A stretch of DNA of 64,000 nucleotides from Saccharomycopsis phalli (lineage: Eukaryota > Ascomycota > Saccharomycetes > Ascoideales > Saccharomycopsidaceae): positions 1,302,001 to 1,366,000 of the forward strand of contig CP073217.1 in the NCBI GenBank assembly GCA_020342235.1, in the 5' to 3' direction. The position numbers were made by a program, and so were the translations under genes. Positions 57,639 to 64,000 of this stretch are shown in pieces (positions within the stretch are counted from its first letter, which is position 1; every line of letters starts with the position of its first letter). The notes beneath the pieces were generated by a model. That model saw only the letters and a list, made by a program, of their open reading frames with translations. It was not told where the DNA came from and made no database searches.

Positions 57639-59059
57639 TTATTCGTCTAAATACTTGCTGGAATCAGCATTAATGTAATCGTCAATAGTATTTTGTATCA
57701 CTTGTCGAGACTCGTGGAACTCGTCGACGTTGTCGCTGAATAAGATTCCCTTTCTGTATCCGTCCAAGAAGGCGTTTCTCTTGATTAACTTGTCATATTG
57801 CTTGCAATTGCGCTTGAATAATGACACTATCGACGTGGTGTTGGCTAGTTGTAACCCGGTGACTGTTTTCTTTGTCTTTTTAGTCTCTTGATTATCCTGG
57901 AAATAGGGCGATTTTTTGGCATACACGAGATTGAAGTTTGCGTCTATCCAGGGCACAAACTTTGCTCGCTGGTGTAGCCTAAGAAGAGCCTTTTGAATAT
58001 CTGCAGGGTCATTTGCCCCCTGTAATATATTCATTATCGAGATGAAGCTCTCATTTCCATGGGCTTCATCCACGCGGATCATTCGTTGGTTCTTGTTGAG
58101 CAATTCTAGTAGCACATCGTAAGACGTAGCTCTTCGAATATCCTTGGCATATGAGACGTACTCCTCGGAAAAGGGATAAAATGTCGGCACAAGAAAATGA
58201 AGCTCGGGTGTGGGAATCAAGCTGGCTAAGATACTCGTCAATGAATTATACATTGAGGTTGGAAATCTTAGAGGATTAGTGAAGGAAGACATCACAGACG
58301 ACACCAACTGGTTTGTCTGCTCAAAAGAGATGTTGGAGATTTGTAAATTTGCTAGAGCAATAGAATTGAGAGCCCCGTTGTCAAACACAATGCTCGAGTC
58401 TGCTCTCTCAATTAATCTTCGTAGCGTTAATATTGTATTGTAGGGCTGCACAACCACATCTGAGGTCTGATCGTTAGCTGGAAACACGGAATAGGTCTGG
58501 ATCAACTTCTTGCCAAAACGATCGCCCAAATTTTCGAGCAAAAAAGATCCAAGGCCAGACCCAGTTCCTCCGGCCACAGAATGTGTTAATTGAAAGGCCT
58601 CCAATCTGTCACAGTTATCCACTTCCCTGTCAATTATATCAAATAACTCGTCTATATGAGAAGCAGAGTAGTCGTATCCTTGCGACCAGTTATTTCCGGC
58701 TCCACTTCCGTTCGAGCTCGTGTATAGATTTCGAGGATTGAACAAATGTGTAAACTTGTTTGATATGTTTGCCACGACTCGGGGTTCCAAGTCAAACATT
58801 ATACTCCGGGGAGTATACCGATCGACATCATCCTCGTTAAAAAAAACCTTCAAGTAATCCTCGCGGTACTCTTGCTTGCTTGCTTGCTCAATCATCCCAT
58901 TCAGTTTGTTGATTCCATGCTCTCTACACAATTGATCCCAGAATTCTTGGGCTATTTGATTTCCACATTGGCCAGCATGTATAGTAATAATTTCTCTGGT
59001 TGTTAATATAAAATACAGCTAATAAACATGTCTAACGCTCTTTCCACTAACCCTGTCAT
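57639..59059 (-). CDS. TUB4: Gamma-tubulin, one 56-nt intron
   Basis: 454 residues. Exon 1 (59052-59059, ATGACAGG) joins exon 2 (57639-58995) across an intron at 58996-59051 with donor GTTAGT, branch TATTAAC and acceptor CAG. The join gives MTGEIITIHAGQCGNQIAQE, matching yeast Tub4 (MGGEIITLQAGQCG). Without it the frame has no start and lacks the first GTP loop. The tubulin signature GGTGSGLGS and DLEPRVV follow. Gamma-tubulin nucleates microtubules at the spindle pole body with Spc97 and Spc98. The divergence of the C-terminal half is normal for yeast gamma-tubulins. Confidence 0.93.
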
Positions 59060-59356
59060 TGTTTGTTTATACACAAACTGTTTAGAACGCGCACCAAATT
59101 GTTTTTCCAAAACAGTACCAAGCGCAGCGAGTTTACCTACCTTGTCAATGTCAAGTTACGACAACTACAATTAATAAACCGATGGAAAAAAATTCTTTTC
59201 AATCACACAAGTTATCAGTTACACTTATAATAGTACGTAGACTAGTTTAAATATACAATACAAATAAAGACCCTACCAAAGCACCAGCGACTAAGGTGTC
59301 TCACTTGGATTAAAAGCCAATAATAAACAAAAATATGCATCCGTAATCATCTCCAC

Positions 59357-59998
59357 TTAAACCAAACTTCTTGGTCCTGAAAACATAACTTGAACAAGTG
59401 AAGCTTGCGCAACACCAAGTATAATCATGGCACAAGATGAAAGCACGCCCAACCAGTAAATTCTAGACTCGGTGGATTTCACTGTAGACATGTTTCTCCA
59501 TTCTCTGGCTCTGAGGTAGTCCAACATCTTCTTCATTTGATCGAAATTTCTATTAATTTCACCAATGGCATGCTCACTCAAAATTTCATCCTTGCGAGCA
59601 GCCAGGTCTTGTTCATTAAACTGATCCACGTTTCTCTCCAACTCAATAGAGAACTCGACTTTCTTTGGGGTAACAGTCGACACACGGTTAGAAAAGCAAA
59701 AAGCATACTCTCCAAAACCAAATGATCTCACCAAGTAGTCAGCATATCTCTTGTCATTGGCCGAGATCACCTTGTCACCGTTTGGTGCTGTGATATCAAA
59801 ATCAATCTCAAAATTACCACCAGTCAAAACTTGAAAGTTTACCAATATCGAATCCTCGTCTGAGTTCATTTCGTAATAGAGACACTCTCTGGCATATGCT
59901 GCAACGTTCAAGGACATTGAAGTATATTTAACAGCGGTTGCTATTTGAACAAATAAAAACAACGATATAAGCGAACTAAATATTTTATGGCCTGCCAT
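59357..59998 (-). CDS. p24/TMED-family cargo receptor (Erp/Emp24-like)
   Basis: 213 residues. A signal peptide (about 1-22) is followed by a GOLD domain with the conserved cysteine pair (RECLYYEM and FCFSN), a coiled coil (INRNFDQMKKMLDYLRAREWRN) and one transmembrane segment near residues 180-200. The cytosolic tail ends MFSGPRSLV, without the FF and KK/RR motifs usual for p24 COPII/COPI sorting. p24 proteins cycle between ER and Golgi and help sort cargo, including GPI proteins. The frame upstream begins with TTG; the ATG at MAGHKIFSS is used. The ATG lies only 74 bp after the SPO11 stop. Confidence 0.88.
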   Translation of the reverse strand: MAGHKIFSSLISLFLFVQIATAVKYTSMSLNVAAYARECLYYEMNSDEDSILVNFQVLTGGNFEIDFDITAPNGDKVISANDKRYADYLVRSFGFGEYAFCFSNRVSTVTPKKVEFSIELERNVDQFNEQDLAARKDEILSEHAIGEINRNFDQMKKMLDYLRAREWRNMSTVKSTESRIYWLGVLSSCAMIILGVAQASLVQVMFSGPRSLV

Positions 59999-60072
59999 GG
60001 TGCTATGGATCAATGACTAAACAACTCTAAACACTTGCGAAAATTTATCGAAGAAAAACACCCTGGCAAAAA

Positions 60073-61591
60073 TCAGGTGTCAGGTTTCACACTAAGGCAG
60101 GTCACGTGCCGAGTAGCCCGAGCAATATAGTCAAATATTTCTTCGGGTCCAGAGATTTTATCAATTAAATTCATTTCACACTTTTTGCAAAGAAATATCT
60201 GCCGTTGTAACTCAAGCTTAAGCTGGTTTATGGTAAGGGCCATACCTGGATAATCCAATACGTCCGACATTGAAGTATCTTGGGTACTGATTTCTGGTAT
60301 TGAACGTAAAGAATCCTGGGTATCTGTTTCTTGTATAGAGCGTAAAGAATCCTGGATATTTGTTTCTTGTATTCCAAGCGAACTTTGAGAATCACTAGGG
60401 CAGGAAAATCCATCCATCTGGCAAACGGTTTGATACTCGTTGACCAACCTATATAATAAGTTGTGAGCCAATCGCAAATCTTTCTGATTCAAATCTAGCC
60501 AACCATTGGAATAGTCTGTTATTTTAATTCCCAAGAATTTTAAATGAAGACTGTAATTCATTCTATTTTTTATAGAAAGGTACTCAACGGACTTGGAGTA
60601 TGCGTAATGACCAAACATGTACTGTAGAAAAATATTGATACCATGCGGGTCGCTATCCACCAAACCAAAAACATTGTTATAAACTTTTGATAGGCTATGG
60701 ACAAATTTTTGAGTTAGGCGGTCTGGGTATCCTTTTCCAGTTATTACTACGCCAGGAAATTCTGCATCGCATAGCCTTTTGAAAATCGCCTGATGTTAAT
60801 AATCGCTAAACTCTCTATTAACCACTCACTTCTTTCTCAACTACAATAATCGTTTGTGATGTATTTCTCAAGTTAATTGAGATACAACCAGTCATAGACG
60901 GGATCAAAGAAGGCCCATCCGACGTATTGATGGAGATTTTTTTCCCATTAGCATAATGGAAATCCAAGTCACCGCAAACCAAACCTTTTTGTCCGGCAAC
61001 CTAGCGTTAATAAAGGACAATGGATGAAATAAATACTAACCACTCCCAACTGAACAGAATCCACTCCGAAACTGTGGCATAGTATTTCCACGATATCATC
61101 TAGTACCCGCTGCCTACCATTGAACAATTGAACATCTTGATAGTACATATCACGCCGAGTAATTATTTTTTCATGAGATAGTGTATGGTGCATTGTTTTA
61201 ATTACCTTTACTATCATTACTACTTGTTAGAGCTATTCCCAGCACCTTCAAACTTGTACTTACGGAATCGCTGTGCATCAGTTGGATCTTTGCATGGAAA
61301 ACTGACGGTATAATTCACATACTCTCCATTTGAGCTTCTTTTACTAATATTAATACTTCCGAGAATTGAGTCATATAATTTAGCGTGCACTTACCGTCTC
61401 TTGAGAATCAGCGTGACGCCTGGTGAAGTGCAATCTTTTAGAGCATGTTCAATTTGGCCGAGAATCAAGCCAAGTTTCAAGCAAATTGGACTGGCAAAGT
61501 TAATAATCGACTCAATCAATTATTAAATGGTTATATACTTTTCCCCGGAAACTTCTTTACTCAAGTTTATTGGGATTTGTGTCCAATCCAT
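60073..61591 (-). CDS. SPO11: Meiotic DNA double-strand-break protein Spo11, five introns
   Basis: 431 residues from six exons on the minus strand: 61539-61591, 61395-61490, 61264-61343, 61041-61219, 60830-61000 and 60073-60789. The introns are 48, 51, 44, 40 and 40 nt. Joining gives one frame with every Spo11 landmark. The catalytic tyrosine region is ITRRDMYYQDVQLF (residues 96-109). The TOPRIM has VVEKE (189-193), ITGKGYPD and LVDSDPHGINI (D238, D240). Residues 323-372 form an insert with a 12-residue repeat (36 bp, 60284-60355) and SQ/TQ sites at 327, 350 and 362. Spo11 makes meiotic breaks as a topoisomerase VI-like enzyme. The first exon is the least certain. An intact gene suggests meiotic ability. 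Confidence 0.9.
60284..60355 (-). repeat. 36-bp tandem repeat within SPO11
   Basis: Two complete 36-bp units and a diverged third, each encoding a form of SIQETDTQDSLR. It stays in frame and creates the SQ/TQ-rich insert. Confidence 0.85.
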
Positions 61592-61724
61592 GACAAGATT
61601 AAGATTTAAACGCTTACATGCTCTGGAGATACCCCCACAGTCATACTCGGCTTGGCACATGCATCACTCGGACTATAAATATGGCCTGTTATCTGCAATA
61701 TTTCCAACACTAAAAAATATTACA

Positions 61725-63041
61725 ATGTCTACAAAAGGTATTAAGATAAATTTTTACAACGAGAAAGTGATTTCAATTTCATTTTTGGATAAATCGGATC
61801 CCGGTGTACCTGGTGTGGTTAACTTCTCAAACTTATTCTTGAGAGATGCCTCCACCTCACCGGACACGGTCAACCCAATTGACAAGCAAAAGGTGATTTC
61901 TACTGGGCAGATTGACCGGGGGATCCAGGCCGCAGAAGAGCCAAGGGTCATAGAAAAAAATTCTGAGTACATTTTGGAGGTCCATTGGTCCGATGGAAAT
62001 GTGTCAGAGTACCCGGAGTCATTTCTCCGTAAGTACTCTTGCTCGGATAAGAGACGGGCCGGTAAATACTTTGAGGAGAATATTGAAAATTGGGATGCAG
62101 CTAAGATAAAGAAGAATGAGAGCCATTTGTTTTTGGATTACCAAGAGTACATCAAGGACGACCGAGCATTATTGCAGGTGTTGGAGTGTTTGAACAGGTT
62201 CGGAATTGCGTTCATTCGAAATGTTCCTGAGCAAAACAACGAGAACTGGCTAATTGAATCAATTGCTCAAAGAATAGGTTATATAAAGGATACATTCTAC
62301 GGGAGAACATTTGACGTGACCTATCAGGAGAATGCCAAAAACGTTGCCTATACCAATGAGAACCTTGGTTTGCATATGGACCTCTTGTACTATGAATCTC
62401 CACCGGGGTTGCAGTTACTCCACTCTATTAAAAACCAGGTTTCGGGAGGAGATTCCTACTTTGCTGATTCTTTCAATGCTGCAAAGTATGTGTTGGAGAA
62501 AGATCCTCAGGCATACAGCGCATGTCTCCAAGTTCCAATCAACTTCCACTATGTCAATGATGGGCAAGAATATTTCTATTCCCGGCCATTAATCGTCGAG
62601 GATTTGGGAAATATTGATCCTCGCAATGATTATCCATACATCAAAGAGATAAACTATTCTCCTCCTTTCCAGGCCCCTTTTGAGAACGGAATCACTTCCC
62701 CATTGAAGCGGATTGGCGAGTTTGAAAACTTGAGTCAAATGGATATCAACTATCATCATAGTGCCAAGTCCTCTGGTGAGCGATACTATTTCCGAGACTT
62801 TCACCGTGGACTAAAACTCTTTGAAGATTTCATTAACAATAAAGAAAATCAGCTTAAGTTGAAGTTGGAGGAAGGGACTTGCGTCATCTTCGACAATAGA
62901 AGAGTTTTGCACGCCAGAGAAGCATTCAACAATGAGGAATCAAACAAGAGATGGTTCAAAGGATGCTACATTGACCGTGATGCATACTATTCCAAGTTGA
63001 GAACTGTTTACAGAAAGTATGGCATAACAAATATTTCATGA
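61725..63041 (+). CDS. TauD/BBOX-type dioxygenase (gamma-butyrobetaine or trimethyllysine hydroxylase-like)
   Basis: 438 residues. The N-terminal DUF971-like domain has NLFLRDASTSPDTVNP and VHWSDGNVSEYP. The catalytic 2-oxoglutarate/Fe(II) domain has the HxD in LGLHMDLLYYESPPGLQLLH (first iron ligands), the distal His in NRRVLHAREAF and the Arg in KRWFKGCYIDRD. These match carnitine-biosynthesis enzymes. The cysteines that bind zinc in animal BBOX (RDNCxCxxC) are absent (RDASTSP). The open frame runs 66 codons further upstream, but those codons would overlap SPO11 exon 1 on the other strand, so the ATG at MSTKGIKINF is preferred. The divergent gap to SPO11 is then 133 bp. Which of the two reactions it performs is not clear. 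Confidence 0.88.
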   Translation: MSTKGIKINFYNEKVISISFLDKSDPGVPGVVNFSNLFLRDASTSPDTVNPIDKQKVISTGQIDRGIQAAEEPRVIEKNSEYILEVHWSDGNVSEYPESFLRKYSCSDKRRAGKYFEENIENWDAAKIKKNESHLFLDYQEYIKDDRALLQVLECLNRFGIAFIRNVPEQNNENWLIESIAQRIGYIKDTFYGRTFDVTYQENAKNVAYTNENLGLHMDLLYYESPPGLQLLHSIKNQVSGGDSYFADSFNAAKYVLEKDPQAYSACLQVPINFHYVNDGQEYFYSRPLIVEDLGNIDPRNDYPYIKEINYSPPFQAPFENGITSPLKRIGEFENLSQMDINYHHSAKSSGERYYFRDFHRGLKLFEDFINNKENQLKLKLEEGTCVIFDNRRVLHAREAFNNEESNKRWFKGCYIDRDAYYSKLRTVYRKYGITNIS

Positions 63042-63095
63042 TAACATGTATATAGATTAAACTCTATTTATTAGTGCAATACATAATGAGCTTAT

Positions 63096-63941
63096 TTAGA
63101 ATAAGAAAGTTTGATCACCTGCTTTAGAAACTGGCTTTGCCTTTGCAAATCCCAATGCAACAGCAGACTTTTTGATGGAACTAGCCATGGCTGGAGGGCC
63201 GCAGATCAATAATCTGTTTTCAGGATCCGGAGACGGAAGGTGTTCCTTCAAAACATCTTGGGTGATGTAACCGGAACCCCCGTTCCAGACCTTTGGAGGG
63301 TTGTCTAACACATAGTAAACCTTTATATTGCTGTGCTTCTCGACAATCTCGTCCAATTCTTTCTTCAACAAAATATCCTCCTCGTTGACGTTTCCGTAGA
63401 TCAAGGTACATTTAGTTTTGATCGTTGGGTCTCTAACGATTTCTTGAATGATTTGGTACATTGGCGTGATTCCAGTTCCGCCAGCAACCATTCCATAGTG
63501 ATTAACCTCGCCTGGAATATACTTGAAAAAGCCCTTTGGGCCTCTGACCTTGATGGTCTCGCCAATATTCAATTCACTAATATACTTTGAGATGTTACCG
63601 GTTGGATATGACTTGATCACCAAGTCAAAGTAACCTTTTTCAAAGTCCGAAGAAGTAGGGGTGTACGAACGGACAATCTCCTTCCCATTGATTGTAGCTG
63701 CAATAGAAATGTGCTGTCCAATAGGCAAGCCCAAAGTGTCATTGGTCTTTGGCAAACCGAAACGATAAAAGCCGGTGTTGTGAGACAAAATCGTCTTTTG
63801 GATAAGTGGGAATTCTTGGAACTGATCCTGCTTCAACACAGGACGTCCCTGAGAACCAGATGAAACAAAATAATATGCCACCAAAAGTGCCACAATACTG
63901 AAGACACCAGCAGCTGCTAATTGGGTTTCGTCAAGAGACAT
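63096..63941 (-). CDS. CBR1: NADH-cytochrome b5 reductase
   Basis: 281 residues. An N-terminal membrane anchor (about 9-26, AGVFSIVALLVAYYFV) is followed by the FAD domain (GLPIGQHISI; RSYTPTSSDFEKGYFDL; GNISKYISEL) and the NADH domain (VAGGTGITPMYQI; LICGPPAMASS). It ends in the typical phenylalanine (QTFLF). It passes electrons from NADH to cytochrome b5 at the ER or outer mitochondrial membrane for desaturation and sterol synthesis. The anchor and length fit Cbr1 rather than Mcr1. The frame opens upstream with TTG; the ATG at MSLDETQLAAAG is used. Its promoter continues beyond the window. Confidence 0.95.
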   Translation of the reverse strand: MSLDETQLAAAGVFSIVALLVAYYFVSSGSQGRPVLKQDQFQEFPLIQKTILSHNTGFYRFGLPKTNDTLGLPIGQHISIAATINGKEIVRSYTPTSSDFEKGYFDLVIKSYPTGNISKYISELNIGETIKVRGPKGFFKYIPGEVNHYGMVAGGTGITPMYQIIQEIVRDPTIKTKCTLIYGNVNEEDILLKKELDEIVEKHSNIKVYYVLDNPPKVWNGGSGYITQDVLKEHLPSPDPENRLLICGPPAMASSIKKSAVALGFAKAKPVSKAGDQTFLF

Positions 63942-64000
63942 TTTCTTAGTATCCAACAAGGGTAAGTACAAATTCTGCAAAAGTTCACCAACAAAAAATG

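Noticed and set aside
61527-61724. 66-codon N-terminal extension of the dioxygenase
   Set aside because: It would overlap SPO11 exon 1 and intron 1 on the other strand, and the internal ATG gives the normal domain start. A mitochondrial leader cannot be fully excluded.

Overview
The window looks like a chromosome arm segment of an ascomycete (Saccharomycotina) yeast. Almost every gene is a recognisable budding-yeast orthologue (SPT6, TRA1, ARB1, HOM3, PGI1, TUB4, AVO2, PTR3), genes are dense, and untranslated gaps are short. A candidapepsin-like protease, a carnitine-pathway-type dioxygenase, a PPIH-type cyclophilin and the absence of any in-frame CTG codon in PGI1 fit the CTG/Candida side of the subphylum. 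CTG reassignment cannot be proved from this window, so L at CTG positions should be read as 'L or S'. No tRNA, rRNA, transposon, LTR element or CRISPR array was recognised.

Layout. 0-5.3 kb: aspartyl protease, a Sic1-like CDK-inhibitor candidate and two convergent Rho-family GTPases. 5.8-19.8 kb: SPT6, ARB1, SYF2, an unknown acidic protein with a PP1-docking-like motif, CAJ1, the AAA ATPase SAP1, ISD11 and a PPIH-like cyclophilin. 20-27 kb: a divergent PKA-like kinase, TPA1, IST3, GVP36 and AVO2 (TORC2). 27-28.9 kb: a gene-poor stretch with a broken coding-like frame. 28.9-33 kb: PUT1 and PTR3. 33-44 kb: the 10.8-kb TRA1 frame. 44-57.6 kb: HOM3, a small unknown, IFM1, MGA2/SPT23, PGI1 and a KTR mannosyltransferase. 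57.6-64 kb: TUB4, a p24 protein, SPO11, a gamma-butyrobetaine/trimethyllysine-type dioxygenase and CBR1.

Four genes had to be assembled across introns: IST3 (1), TUB4 (1), GVP36 (3) and SPO11 (5). All ten introns are 40-56 nt, with a branch motif (TAAC/TAAT) only 5-8 nt before the 3' AG. Two of these genes have first exons of only 5 and 8 coding nucleotides. Three splicing-linked genes (SYF2, IST3, PPIH-like) lie within 11.5 kb. Reb1-type sites (RTTACCCK) recur in the gaps.

The most interesting protein-level signals are four. The PKA-like kinase has lost its catalytic-loop lysine but gained one in the P+1 loop. One Rho GTPase has a phenylalanine in its P-loop. Spo11 carries an SQ/TQ-rich repeat insert. 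The aspartyl protease has an altered second active-site motif. Several listed start codons are downstream ATGs, chosen because the longest open frame began with a non-ATG codon.
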